A stretch of 64,000 bases of DNA. It comes from JBCCQL01 sp039414355 (lineage in GTDB: Bacteria > Planctomycetota > Planctomycetia > Pirellulales > Lacipirellulaceae). A model generated the notes under the pieces. That model had not been told where the DNA came from. It was given only the letters and a program-made list of their open reading frames with translations, and did no database searches. The stretch spans positions 32,581 through 96,580 of the forward strand of contig JBCDJN010000005.1 of the NCBI GenBank assembly GCA_039414355.1, written 5' to 3'. Every line of letters begins with the position of its first letter. Positions within the stretch are counted from its first letter, which is position 1. Position numbers and translations under genes: made by a program. Of this stretch, positions 47,586 through 56,322 are shown piece after piece.

Positions 47586-48998
47586 ATGTTCCGTTTGCTG
47601 ACCCCCGCGCTGGCCTGTTGCCTGCTCGTTTCGCCCACGCTAGGCGGCACGCTGATTCCCGACTCCCTGGCTCGGCGCAACGGCATGACCCGGGCGTGGT
47701 TCACGCAGGTCCAGGTCAACCCTAGCCGCAACCGGGTTGAGAGCGTGACACTCCACGGCGATACGCTGGTGGCGCTCACCAGCGCCGGCGTGGTGCACGC
47801 CATCGACGCGCTCACCGGCCAAACGATCTGGGTCAACCGGATCGGCAACCCGGCTTACCCAAGCCTCGGGCCAGGGGTAGGCGTCAATCGCGTGGCGTTG
47901 ATCAACGGGTCGACGCTCTACGTGCTCGATCGCCGGGACGGCAGCGTCGAGCTCAGCCGGCCCATCGGCGGCGCCCCGGGTGGCGGGCCGGCGCTGACGG
48001 CCGAGTTCGCCTTTATCCCGCTGATCGGCGGCCGCGTGGAGGGATTCCCGTTGCCAATCCGGCGGACCGGCCAGGAACAACAGGGTGAGCGGAAGTTTGA
48101 AGAAGACCAATGGCGGCCCGATTGGGGTTATGGTTCGCTGGGGCGAATCTTCCGGTCGGCGGTCGCCACGAGCCAAAGCGTGATGTGGAGCACCGACCGA
48201 TCGAGCCTGTTCGTCGCCGCCGCCAACGGCGAGGGCGTGCGGTTCCGCTTCGACACCGACGCGCCAGTGGTGGCGCCCGTTGCTGTGCGTTCGCCGCTTG
48301 TTTACGCCGGATCGGTTGGCGGGAAGCTCTACGCGGTCGACGAGCTCTCCGGCGTGCAGGCGTGGCGGTACTCGGCAGGGTTCTCCATTCGCCAATCGCC
48401 GGTCGTCATTGGCAACACCGTCATCGTCGGCACGGACGAGCCCGCGCTCCATGCCATTGACGCCCAAAAGGGCGCTCGCCTGTGGGTTTCGCCCGGCGCC
48501 GCCAGGTTTGTGGCGGCCAGCCAGGAGCGCGTCTACGGCCTCAGCGACCTGGGCGACCTGCTTGTCATGGACTTGAAGACCGGCGCCGTCCAGGCCCGGG
48601 CACGCAACCGGGGGCTAAACACCGCCGTTCTCAACGATCAGACCGATCGGCTCTACATCTACTCCGACGACGGCCTGCTGCAGTGCTTCCACGAACTTGG
48701 GGCCGACGAGCCCTACTACCACCAGCCCAAGCCGGCCGCCGAAGAGCCGGCGGCGAACGAGGATGACCCCGAGGCGGCGCCCGAGCCCATGGAGGAGCCC
48801 GCCGACCCGTTTGGCGCCGGGCCCGCGGCCGATCCCTTTGGCGCCGGTGACGGCGGGGCCGACCCCTTCGGTGCTGGCGACGAGCCGGCCGATGATCCGT
48901 TCGGCAGCGACGCGCCGGCCGACGACCCGTTTGGCAGCGGAGCGCCGGCGGAAGACCCCTTCGGCAGCAGCGGTGACGACGAAGACCCGTTCGGTTGA
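47586..48998 (+). CDS. Exported PQQ-like beta-propeller protein with DPFG-repeat tail
   Basis: Protein of 470 residues. Signal peptide at residues 1-21 (MFRLLTPALACCLLVSPTLGG). The central part has PQQ/quinoprotein-like blades, as in VVHAIDALTGQTIWVNRIG, LYVLDRRDGSVEL, LYAVDELSGVQAWRY, and ALHAIDAQKGARLWVSP. The last 100 residues are acidic, Pro/Glu/Ala-rich and contain seven DPFG units ending EDPFG. Start ATG at 47586. The propeller probably binds or scaffolds something at the cell surface or in the periplasm; it is not a proven dehydrogenase, as catalytic residues are not recognised. Confidence 0.75.
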   Translation: MFRLLTPALACCLLVSPTLGGTLIPDSLARRNGMTRAWFTQVQVNPSRNRVESVTLHGDTLVALTSAGVVHAIDALTGQTIWVNRIGNPAYPSLGPGVGVNRVALINGSTLYVLDRRDGSVELSRPIGGAPGGGPALTAEFAFIPLIGGRVEGFPLPIRRTGQEQQGERKFEEDQWRPDWGYGSLGRIFRSAVATSQSVMWSTDRSSLFVAAANGEGVRFRFDTDAPVVAPVAVRSPLVYAGSVGGKLYAVDELSGVQAWRYSAGFSIRQSPVVIGNTVIVGTDEPALHAIDAQKGARLWVSPGAARFVAASQERVYGLSDLGDLLVMDLKTGAVQARARNRGLNTAVLNDQTDRLYIYSDDGLLQCFHELGADEPYYHQPKPAAEEPAANEDDPEAAPEPMEEPADPFGAGPAADPFGAGDGGADPFGAGDEPADDPFGSDAPADDPFGSGAPAEDPFGSSGDDEDPFG

Positions 48999-49019
48999 TC
49001 GCCGATCACCCGGCGGCTG

Positions 49020-50051
49020 CTAGAAATCGTCGGCGGCCACGTAGGCGTCAATCACCGCCTGGTCGCCTTCGGGACCCTTTCGGCTGTTGCCGTGCTCCAT
49101 GCCCATGACGCCGGCGAAGCCCTTGGCGTGCAGGTGCTGGAAGACCCGCCGGTAGTTGATCTCGCCGGTGCCGGGCTCCTTGCGGCCGGGGTTGTCGCCG
49201 CACTGGAAGTAGGCGATTTCGCTCCAAGCCTTGTCGATGTTGGGGATGAGGTTCCCTTCAGTAATCTGCTGGTGGTAGAGGTCGAAGAGGATCTTGCACG
49301 ACGGGCTGCCCACCGCTTTGCAGATGAGGTAAGCCTGCGGGATTTTGTGCAGGAACAGCCCCGGGTGGTTGGCCCACCAGTTGAGCGGCTCAAGCACCAT
49401 CACAAAGCCGGCCGGCTCAAGACGCTCGCAGCATCGTTTCAGCAGGTCGATGCAGTTGGCGGTCTGGTAGTCCCACTCCGTTCCGCGGTCGTAGGCGCCG
49501 GGCACCACGGTCATCCACTTGGCGTTGACCCGCTTGGCGGTGGCGACCGCCTCGTCCATCTTCTTCAGCACGCCCTCGCGGAGCTGCTTGTCGCGGCCGG
49601 TGGACGTTGGCTTGTTGAAGTTGCCCTCGGCGACGAACACGCCCATCGTCAAGCCGAGTTTCATCATTGTCTCGGCGATCTCCTCCTGCTCCTTCGGCGG
49701 GCGGCGCATCATGCCGTTGTCTTCCCAGGCGGTGAAACCCTGGTCGGCCGCGAACTTGAGCTGGTCCAGGTACTTGGGCCCCGCCAAATGGCGGAACATG
49801 TTCAGGTGCGGAGCGTACTTGAGTTTGAACTGGTGCTTGGGCTTCGGCTTGGCGGGTTCGGCGGGAGCCTCCGGCTTGGCTTTGGGCTCGTCGGCGGGGG
49901 CGGCCGGCTCGCCCGCAGCGGGCGTGGCCGCTTTTTGGCCGTGGGCCAGGTTCGAGGCAAACGCTACGCCGCCCGCCGCGGCAAGGAATCGCCTCCGCCC
50001 GAGCTTGGCTTGGTTGGTCGATCCCGACTCGGTGGTGTAGCCCAGCGCCAT
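49020..50051 (-). CDS. Tat-exported sugar phosphate isomerase/epimerase-like TIM-barrel protein
   Basis: Protein of 343 residues with a twin-arginine leader (LGRRRFLAAAGGVAFASNLAHG) followed by an Ala/Pro/Lys-rich linker. The mature part is an AP-endonuclease-2/hydroxypyruvate isomerase-like barrel: FAADQGFTAWEDNGMM, MTVVPGAYDRGTEWDYQ, LVLEPLNWWANHPGLFL (metal-binding Glu), ILFDLYHQQITEGN (Asp/His), FQCGDNPGRKEPGTGEI (likely His/Asp site), and MGMEHGNS. Start ATG at 50051 with AGGAGC upstream. Related exported barrels are common in planctomycetes. The substrate is unknown, likely a sugar or derivative. Confidence 0.85.
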   Translation of the reverse strand: MALGYTTESGSTNQAKLGRRRFLAAAGGVAFASNLAHGQKAATPAAGEPAAPADEPKAKPEAPAEPAKPKPKHQFKLKYAPHLNMFRHLAGPKYLDQLKFAADQGFTAWEDNGMMRRPPKEQEEIAETMMKLGLTMGVFVAEGNFNKPTSTGRDKQLREGVLKKMDEAVATAKRVNAKWMTVVPGAYDRGTEWDYQTANCIDLLKRCCERLEPAGFVMVLEPLNWWANHPGLFLHKIPQAYLICKAVGSPSCKILFDLYHQQITEGNLIPNIDKAWSEIAYFQCGDNPGRKEPGTGEINYRRVFQHLHAKGFAGVMGMEHGNSRKGPEGDQAVIDAYVAADDF

Positions 50052-50265
50052 GGTCTGCTCCTGTTGAAGTTGGAACTCGCCGGCGGAGAGACGCCGCAGA
50101 TTCCAGAGAGCCCGCATTTTACGCCGCCCGCCGTCGTCATGCGAGAAGGCCCGCCGCCCGCCGGAAGCCAGCGCCCGCCGGCTGACAACCCGACTCGGTT
50201 TCGGGTAGAAGGGTCATCCGCCTCGGCAATCGCCAATCTCGCACCCCACAATCGGCAACCACACC

Positions 50266-50739
50266 ATGGGATTCGAAGACCGCCTGGAACAACTCGGCCT
50301 GGAGTTGCCGCCCGCCCCCAAGGCGATCGGGCTCTACCGGTCGCTGACGGTGGTGGGAACGCTCGCCTACACCTCGGGCCACGGCCCGCTGCAGGCCGAC
50401 AAGACGCTCATCTGCGGCCGCGTTGGGGACGAGTTGACCGTGGAGGAGGGCTACGCCGCCGCCCGGCAAACCGGCCTGGCCGTGCTTGCCACGCTGCGGG
50501 CGGAACTGGGATCGCTCGACCGGATTAAGCGGCTTGTGAAGACCTTCGGGCTGGTCCGCGCAACGCCGGAGCTCACGGAGCACCCGGCGGTGATCAATGG
50601 CTTCAGCGAGCTGATGCGTGAGGTGTTCGGCGAAGAGCACGGTGTTGCCGCGCGCAGCGCGGTGGGCGCCGCGTCGCTGCCGGCGGGCATGGCGGTGGAG
50701 GTGGAGGCGATCTTCGAGCTGACGCCCGAGACCCCTTAG
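50266..50739 (+). CDS. RidA/YjgF-family protein
   Basis: Protein of 157 residues of the RidA superfamily, which clears reactive enamine/imine intermediates. Seen: YTSGHGPLQADK, EEGYAAARQTGLAVLATLRAELGSLDRI, and AVGAASLPAGMAVEVEAIFEL. The usual Arg in the binding pocket is in ARSAVGAASLP. It has about 25 residues more than standard RidA. Start ATG at 50266. It lies 71 bases upstream of the DJ-1/PfpI gene on the same strand. Confidence 0.88.
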   Translation: MGFEDRLEQLGLELPPAPKAIGLYRSLTVVGTLAYTSGHGPLQADKTLICGRVGDELTVEEGYAAARQTGLAVLATLRAELGSLDRIKRLVKTFGLVRATPELTEHPAVINGFSELMREVFGEEHGVAARSAVGAASLPAGMAVEVEAIFELTPETP

Positions 50740-50810
50740 GCACGATCACCCGTTTAGCCCGCGACGCCTCGGTGGCGGTCGCCCCCAACCAACTTGCGAG
50801 GAGTCTTGCT

Positions 50811-51341
50811 GTGGACCGACCTTTGGCGGGCAAACGTGTCTTGGCCTTTGTGGGCGACATCTACGAAGACCTCGAACTCTGGTACCCAAAGATCCGCCTG
50901 GTCGAAGCCGGCGCCGACGTGGTGGTGGCAGGGCCCGAGGCGAACCAGACCTACGCCGGCAAGCACGGCTACCCCTGCGTCTCGGACGCGTCGCTGGCCG
51001 ACGTCAACGCTGCCGACTTCGACGGGCTGCTCGTGCCCGGCGGCTTTATGCCGGACAAGCTCCGCCGCGACCCGGTAGTGCTCGACCTGGTCCGGCAGTT
51101 CGACGCCGATAAGAAGCTGGTCGCGGCCATCTGCCACGGTGGCTGGATCCCAATCTCCGCCGGCGTTTACCGCGGGGTGCGCGTAACCGGATCGCCCGGC
51201 ATCAAGGACGACCTGGCAAACGCCGGCGCGGTGTGGGAAGACGAGGCCGTGGTGGTCGATGGCCATCATGTGACCAGCCGTCGGCCGGACGACCTGCCCG
51301 ACTTCTGCATTGGCATGCTCGGCGTGCTCGCCGGAGCCTAG
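50811..51341 (+). CDS. DJ-1/PfpI family protein
   Basis: Type 1 glutamine amidotransferase-like protein, 176 residues; family members are proteases, deglycases or chaperones. The nucleophile elbow AICHGGW places Cys108 with His109, and the Glu that supports it is likely Glu20 in DIYEDLELW. Start: GTG at 50811 is preferred over an in-frame GTG at 50772, because GAGGAG is placed eight bases ahead of it and the family N-terminus (GKRVLAFVGDIYEDLELWYP) follows. It follows the RidA-type gene, which is a detoxification-flavoured pairing, by inference. Confidence 0.87.
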   Translation: MDRPLAGKRVLAFVGDIYEDLELWYPKIRLVEAGADVVVAGPEANQTYAGKHGYPCVSDASLADVNAADFDGLLVPGGFMPDKLRRDPVVLDLVRQFDADKKLVAAICHGGWIPISAGVYRGVRVTGSPGIKDDLANAGAVWEDEAVVVDGHHVTSRRPDDLPDFCIGMLGVLAGA

Positions 51342-51345
51342 CCGG

Positions 51346-51834
51346 CTACCGACCCCGCAGCGCCCGGTCGATGTCCCGCTGCATCGACTTCTTCTTGAGC
51401 GACTCACGCTTGTCGAACGTCTTCTTGCCCCGGCACAGCCCGAGCAGCACCTTCGCCTTGCCGCCCTTGAAGTACATCTTCAGCGGCACCAGCGTCAGGT
51501 TCTTCTCGTACGCCTTGCCGGCGAACTGCTTGATCTCCCGCCGGTGCATGAGCAGCTTGCGGCGGCGACGCGGGTCGTGGTTCTGCTGGTTGGCGAACGA
51601 GTACTCCTGGATGTCGCAGCCCACGAGCCAGACCTCGCCCTTGTCCACGCGCCCGTACGCTTCGTCCAGCGACATGCGGCCGTTGCGCAGGCTCTTCACC
51701 TCGCTGCCAACGAGCACGATGCCGCACTCGATGTGGTCCAGCACCTCGTACTCGTGGCGGGCCTTGCGGTTGTTGGCGATGAGCCGCTCGTTGGGGTTCT
51801 CATCGGCCTTCGCTTTTTTGTTCTTCTTGCCCGT
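51346..51834 (-). CDS. smpB: SsrA-binding protein SmpB, no canonical start codon
   Basis: Binds tmRNA and delivers it to stalled ribosomes. The core is complete: CGIVLVGSEVKSLRNGRMSLDEAYGRV, SFANQQNHDPRRRRKLLMHRREI, LTLVPLKMYFKGGKAKVLLGL and the basic tail. The conserved N-terminus (KKNKKAKADENPNERLIANNRKARHEYEV) is encoded upstream of the only ordinary in-frame start (GTG at 51744), yet no ATG, GTG or TTG precedes it before the in-frame TGA at 51844-51846. An ACG at 51832-51834 has GAGG about eight bases ahead and is the best start, giving 162 residues. An ATG to ACG substitution, real or a sequencing error, would explain it. Confidence 0.85.
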   Translation of the reverse strand, partial: TGKKNKKAKADENPNERLIANNRKARHEYEVLDHIECGIVLVGSEVKSLRNGRMSLDEAYGRVDKGEVWLVGCDIQEYSFANQQNHDPRRRRKLLMHRREIKQFAGKAYEKNLTLVPLKMYFKGGKAKVLLGLCRGKKTFDKRESLKKKSMQRDIDRALRGR

Positions 51835-51890
51835 AGCGGGACCTCAATGGCTGCGTGAGTCGCTTTGTGGGAAGGGCAGGCGTGGCTGCC

Positions 51891-51932
51891 AAACAAAACC
51901 GGGCCGCGGGGTTGGGGCGTCCCGCGGCCCGG
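51891..51932 (-). terminator. Rho-independent terminator after the DUF1559 gene
   Basis: A perfect 12-bp inverted repeat, CCGGGCCGCGGG and its complement around a 10-base loop (51899-51932), is followed on the minus strand by TTTTGTTT. It lies just beyond the DUF1559 stop codon and before smpB, and is the clearest intrinsic terminator in the window. Confidence 0.85.
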
Positions 51933-51965
51933 TACGCTCGTAGTGAGCTGAGCGGCGAATCCACC

Positions 51966-53153
51966 TCATTCGTAGTCGCCGGGCACCAACGCCGGCTCGG
52001 CGCGGAAGAGGAGGATTGAGTCCGTGGGATCCGCCACCTGTGGGTCAATGCACTTGCGGCCGGTGCTTGTCATCAACCGCTGGTAGACGGTGTAGTCGAT
52101 GTCGGTCCTCATCGAGAGGGCGTGGCCGTCGGCGAAGATGCAGTTGACGGTTCCCCCCGGGTGGGCGGAGTTGGGGCGGGCGTAGGTTGGGAAGTCGGCG
52201 AAGAAGTTGATCTGAGCAGAGTTGAAGGCCGGTCCTTCTTCGTTGTTCATCGCCACCTGTTGGTACTCGCTCTGGCCGTTCTCGGTGGTGATCGGCGAGG
52301 TACCCGAGTCCGGGTGCGTGGCGACCCAAGAGAAGCCCAGCTGCTGCTCGCCGAAGAGTTCGACGGACGGGTTGCCATCGGTCGCGATACCCATCCACGT
52401 GTAGCCGCGGAACGGGCCAGAATCGCTGAGCGACTTCTGCCGGTTCTCCGACAGCATCAACGTTGTCGAGGCGCCGTCGCGGAATGAACTCGTCCGCGTT
52501 GGCTTCATGCCGAACAGGAACGCGTTTTGAAACACGCCGTTGGCTTGGACATCGCCGAAGCCCGGGCCGTAGTCGTCCGGGTGGGGGTCAACCAGCGAGC
52601 CGCCGCTTAGGTCCCAGGCGCCGGTGTTGCCAATGTACGTGGTTCCCGCGGCGTCGGGCAGCGAGGTCAAGTCGGTATCGTCGGGGCAGAGGAGCTGGCT
52701 GATGGGGCGGATCACCGCCCGCTCGTCGCCCACCTGTACCGTGCCGTCCACCATGTTGTCGTAGATCGGCTGCTGCTCAAGCTGCGGCAGGATCATGGCG
52801 ATCCAGCTGATCCGTGAGGCGCGGCGAATGAGTTGGGGATTATTTCCAGGATCATCACTGCTGCCGAACCGCGAGCCGGCAAGACCGCCCTCGTTGATCA
52901 CGACGAAACGCCCGCTGTCCCGCTTCATCCACTGCACGTAGTACGGAAGCCGCTGCTTGGTGCTCTCGTAGTTCTGCAGAGCGATGCCCATCTGCCGCAG
53001 GTTGTTGGCGCACTCCGAGTTGCGGGCCGCGGCCCGAGCGCTGTTGACCGCCGGGATCAGCAGGGCCATCAAAATGCCGATGATGGTGATCACCACCAGC
53101 AGTTCCACCAGCGTAAAGCCGGCCGGGCGGCGGGAGGGGTCGCGAGGAGTCAT
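51966..53153 (-). CDS. DUF1559 prepilin-like protein
   Basis: Planctomycete-typical DUF1559 protein, 395 residues, with an N-terminal type IV pilin/pseudopilin methylation motif: GFTLVELLVVITIIGILMALLIPAV, with the Gly cut site and Glu at +5. Then RNSECANNLRQMGIALQNYES and the C-terminal SAHPGGTVNCIFADGHALSMRTDIDYTVYQRLM with the H-G-G motif of the domain. Members are probably surface or secreted pseudopilins; function is not well defined. Start ATG at 53153 with a purine-rich GGACGAGAAG segment upstream. An intrinsic terminator follows. Confidence 0.96.
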   Translation of the reverse strand: MTPRDPSRRPAGFTLVELLVVITIIGILMALLIPAVNSARAAARNSECANNLRQMGIALQNYESTKQRLPYYVQWMKRDSGRFVVINEGGLAGSRFGSSDDPGNNPQLIRRASRISWIAMILPQLEQQPIYDNMVDGTVQVGDERAVIRPISQLLCPDDTDLTSLPDAAGTTYIGNTGAWDLSGGSLVDPHPDDYGPGFGDVQANGVFQNAFLFGMKPTRTSSFRDGASTTLMLSENRQKSLSDSGPFRGYTWMGIATDGNPSVELFGEQQLGFSWVATHPDSGTSPITTENGQSEYQQVAMNNEEGPAFNSAQINFFADFPTYARPNSAHPGGTVNCIFADGHALSMRTDIDYTVYQRLMTSTGRKCIDPQVADPTDSILLFRAEPALVPGDYE

Positions 53154-53498
53154 GGTTCTTCTCGTCCGTTCTTCTCGTCCGGGGCAGGGCTTGACCGAGC
53201 GCGGTCGTCCGCCGTTTGGGGGCCGGTGGGTTCCGTAGCCGCCGCGGCGCCGGTCTGGCCGGCCCCCCGGGGCATCCTCGCATTATCACCGATTTCTGCG
53301 TTTATTGCCAGAAACCGCCCCGCACGGGACTCGCATCAGCGACAAGGGCATTCGCACGAGTGAGCCGCCGATATTCCGGTCTGCGGGGCGAAAACTACCC
53401 GGCACGCCGCGATTTGGCTACGATTCCCGCGGAAGGCGACGGGCCCCCTGCCCGCCAACGCCCGCCAATCCATCAGGCAACCCCCGCTGAGCCCCGCC
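53154..53498. other. Divergent gap with duplicated 13-base unit
   Basis: About 345 bases between the DUF1559 and floA starts. A unit GTTCTTCTCGTCC is present twice in tandem at about 53155-53180. An AT-rich patch near 53281-53310 holds a candidate minus-strand promoter. No RNA gene or reading frame of interest was recognised. Confidence 0.5.
53282..53311 (-). promoter_or_regulatory. Candidate promoter of the DUF1559 gene
   Basis: On the minus strand CTGGCA (53306-53311) and GATAAT (53282-53287) are separated by 18 bases. It is about 125 bases upstream of the DUF1559 ATG. The -35 is only a 4/6 match, so this is a weak call. Confidence 0.4.
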
Positions 53499-54515
53499 GT
53501 GAACGCTTCGCTTCTTGCCCTCGCCGCCCCGCTGCTCGCACAGGAAGGCGCCCCCGAGGGGAACAACGCGCTGACCATTGTCCTGTTCATGGTGGCGCTG
53601 GGCGTTTTCTTGGCGGTGGCGATCTTCATCCTCAACTACGGCAAGCTCTGGCTGCAGGCGTACATGAGCAGTGCGCCGGTTAACCCTTTCGCCCTGGTCG
53701 GCATGAGTCTGCGGCAGGTGCACCCGAAGACCATCGTCGAGGCGAAAATCAAAGCCCGGCAAGCCGGCATCGGCCTCGACCCAGAATCCGGCATCACCAC
53801 CGAGCGGCTCGAAGCCCACTACCTGGCCGGCGGCAACGTGCCGAAGGTGATCAACGCCATCGTCGCCGCCCACCGCGCCAGCATCGACCTAGACTTCGAC
53901 CGCGCCGCCGCCATCGACCTGGCGGGCCGGGACGTCTTTGACGCGGTCCGCACCAGCGTCTACCCGAAAGTCATCGACTGCCCCGACCCCGAGAAGTCCC
54001 CCAAGACGTCGCTCAGCGCCGTGGCGAAGAACGGCGTTGAGCTCCGTGTCCGCGCCCGGGTGACTGTCCGCACCAATCTCAAACAGCTCATCGGCGGGGC
54101 GACCGAGGAGACGATCATCGCCCGCGTGGGCGAGGGCATCATCACGGCCATCGGTTCCGCCGACGACGAAAAGGCTGTGATGGAGAACCCCGACCGGATC
54201 TCCAAGGCCGTGCTCGAGCGGGGACTCGACGCGCACACCGCGTTTGAGATCGTTTCGATCGATATCGCCGACATCGACATCGGCGAGAACATCGGCGCCC
54301 GCCTCCAGGCCGACCAGGCGGAGGCCGACACCCGCAAGGCCCGGGCCCGCGCCGAGAAACGCCGCGCCGAGGCGATCGCCCTCGAGCAAGAGATGAAGGC
54401 CAACGTCGCCGAGAACCGCGGGCAGGTCATCCTGGCCGAAGCAGCGGTGCCGCTCGCCATGGCAGACGCCTTCCGGTCCGGCTCGCTCGAACGCGTGAAC
54501 CCCAACGGCGCCTGA
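53499..54515 (+). CDS. floA: Flotillin-like protein FloA
   Basis: Membrane-associated scaffold of lipid microdomains. The 338-residue protein has a short hydrophobic N-terminal segment (TIVLFMVALGVFLAVAIFIL), an SPFH-type domain (NPFALVGMSLRQVHPKTIVEAKIKARQAGI, EIVSIDIADIDIGENIGARLQ), then an Ala/Glu-rich helix (ADQAEADTRKARARAEKRRAEAIALEQEMKA) as in FloA/YqfA. Start GTG at 53499. It is convergent with the lipoprotein gene (25 bases between stops). Confidence 0.94.
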   Translation: MNASLLALAAPLLAQEGAPEGNNALTIVLFMVALGVFLAVAIFILNYGKLWLQAYMSSAPVNPFALVGMSLRQVHPKTIVEAKIKARQAGIGLDPESGITTERLEAHYLAGGNVPKVINAIVAAHRASIDLDFDRAAAIDLAGRDVFDAVRTSVYPKVIDCPDPEKSPKTSLSAVAKNGVELRVRARVTVRTNLKQLIGGATEETIIARVGEGIITAIGSADDEKAVMENPDRISKAVLERGLDAHTAFEIVSIDIADIDIGENIGARLQADQAEADTRKARARAEKRRAEAIALEQEMKANVAENRGQVILAEAAVPLAMADAFRSGSLERVNPNGA

Positions 54516-54540
54516 ACGAGCCGATTGGCAAGCGGCGGGT

Positions 54541-55155
54541 CTACTGCCGGCTCAGCGCTAGCCGGAACGCGGCGCCCAAAAAGGGGCGGTCCTGCGGGAT
54601 CGACGTCCGCAGCCGCCACTCGCCGTCGACGAAGCTGAGCTCAAATTCGTGGCGTTCGGCCTGGTCGTGCGACTTGAGCGGCGAGTCTGCCGCCCGCAGC
54701 CGCAGTTCGGCCTTCGCCCGATCTGGTTCAAGGATTAGGTTGCCCTCCTCGTCTTCCTGAAAGCCCGGCCCCCTTCGAGAGGGTTCTTCCTCCGGTTCCT
54801 CCGGGACTGGCGAAAGGTAGGAGTAGTTCGCCTGCTCGGTGATAGTGACCCGGGCGTGGTACGAGCCCTCTTCGGTCTCGGGCTTGGTGATCACGTGTTC
54901 GGCCACGCGGTAGCCGCCGGTGTACGTGGCGTTGCCGCTAGAGATGGAGGTGGGCGCCAATTGCTCGCCCTCCACGCGGCGTCGGAGCTCGCTCAGGAAG
55001 TCCTCAAACTTCTCTTCGGGCGATGGCGGCGGCTGGGGTGGGGCGGGCGTCGGCGGGGGTTTTTTCTCACAGCCGGCGCACGCGGCCGCCGCCACTAGGA
55101 GCAAGATAAGCCGGCCGGCGCGGGATCGGCCGGGCGCGTAGGGCTTGATGAGCAT
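54541..55155 (-). CDS. Putative lipoprotein, hypothetical
   Basis: Protein of 204 residues. A hydrophobic leader is followed by the lipobox-like LVAAAACAGC with the lipidated Cys at about residue 25, then a proline-rich stretch (KKPPPTPAPPQPPPSP) and a charged domain. The rest contains GNATYTGGYRVAEHVITKPETEEGSYHARVTITEQANYSYLSPVPEEP and a repeat-like acidic segment. Start ATG at 55155 gives the conventional leader; an earlier in-frame ATG at 55185 exists. No family was recognised. Confidence 0.65.
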   Translation of the reverse strand: MLIKPYAPGRSRAGRLILLLVAAAACAGCEKKPPPTPAPPQPPPSPEEKFEDFLSELRRRVEGEQLAPTSISSGNATYTGGYRVAEHVITKPETEEGSYHARVTITEQANYSYLSPVPEEPEEEPSRRGPGFQEDEEGNLILEPDRAKAELRLRAADSPLKSHDQAERHEFELSFVDGEWRLRTSIPQDRPFLGAAFRLALSRQ

Positions 55156-55250
55156 CGGGTCGCAGGGGCTGGATCGATTGGTCACCCGGGGAGAGCACTC
55201 CCGCGGCAGGAACCTACATCTACGAGCCTAGCACCTTGCGAGCGGGGCCA

Positions 55251-56189
55251 CTACTGGAACGGGTCTTCGCTCGCACCACCGCCAAACGGGTCGTCCGCAA
55301 AGGGGTCGTCGCCGAACTCGCCGTCGTCGATCTCCGCGGGGCCCTGGGACATGGGATCGTCGGCGAAGGGGTCACCGCCAGCCGCTTGACCGAAGGGGTC
55401 GCCCCCCGCCGGCGCGTCGCCAAACGGGTCACCGCCGGAAGGGGCGCCAAACGGGTCGCCACCGTCGCCCGAACCCCCGAACGCGCCGTTGGCGCCGCCA
55501 TCGCCGTCGCCGCCGGCCAAACCGCCAAAGCTCATCAAGGCTCGCACGAACACGCCGCCAACCTCGCCGGCGGTCATCGACCCGCGGGCCGCCTCGGGCA
55601 AATCGACGTCGTTGGACGCGGGCGGCGCCGCGGCCACTACCGGTTTGCTTGGCATCTCAAGCGATTGCGCCCGCTTGGCTTCCACAAGCTTCGCCAGCTC
55701 GGCCGGCGATTCGATGCTGGTGAGCTGGCTGATGGAGAGTGTGAACTTCGGACGCAGCGCCCGCGCGGCACGGCGAGACCCGCCCGGCAGGCCCTCGCCG
55801 TCGGCGTAGGCTGGCAGGCCGCTGAGCATCTCGGTTCGGACCTGATCAAGCCGAGTTCGCGCGGGCCCGCTCAGGTTGGCCAGCGCCGAACCAAGCGGGA
55901 AGACGCGTCCCTTGCCGGCCTCGAGGATGGCGCCCTGCCGGAGGTCGGAATCGCCCTCGATCTCGCGTCCCCGCTGGATACGGGCGGCGCCGCGGAAGTA
56001 GTACGGCCGCGGATCGCCGGGCGCGTAGGTGGCCGCCCGGCCGAAGTAGTCTTCTGCTCTCGCCCAGTTCTCGTCCTGGTAGGCCTCGACACCACGGCTG
56101 AAATAGACCTGGGCGACATCGCCCACGGCGACCGGGGCGAGCAGGCAGGTCAGCACGGCCGCGGCCGGCGAGAGCTTGAGGGGGGGCAT
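55251..56189 (-). CDS. Exported TPR protein with DPF-repeat tail
   Basis: Protein of 312 residues. A signal peptide (MPPLKLSPAAAVLTCLLAPVAVG) precedes one or two TPR-like units: YFSRGVEAYQDENWARAEDYFGRAATYAPGDPRPYYFRGAARIQRG. The middle is a less characterised region with SQLTSIESPAELAKLVEAKRAQ. The last 100 residues are Gly/Asp/Ala-rich with seven DPF units, four of them DPFG, ending EDPFQ, closely like the tail of the propeller protein at 47.6-49 kb. Start ATG at 56189. The role is unknown. Confidence 0.7.
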   Translation of the reverse strand: MPPLKLSPAAAVLTCLLAPVAVGDVAQVYFSRGVEAYQDENWARAEDYFGRAATYAPGDPRPYYFRGAARIQRGREIEGDSDLRQGAILEAGKGRVFPLGSALANLSGPARTRLDQVRTEMLSGLPAYADGEGLPGGSRRAARALRPKFTLSISQLTSIESPAELAKLVEAKRAQSLEMPSKPVVAAAPPASNDVDLPEAARGSMTAGEVGGVFVRALMSFGGLAGGDGDGGANGAFGGSGDGGDPFGAPSGGDPFGDAPAGGDPFGQAAGGDPFADDPMSQGPAEIDDGEFGDDPFADDPFGGGASEDPFQ

Positions 56190-56322
56190 GGCGGTGGCGC
56201 GAACGATGGGAGGGATCACCAATCGCCCCATGTTAGACAGCCGCCCCCGCGGCAACAAACGATCGCCACAACACGGGGCCCCGTTGGCCCCCGCCCCGCC
56301 GCCGCAATCGCCGTGTCCAGCC

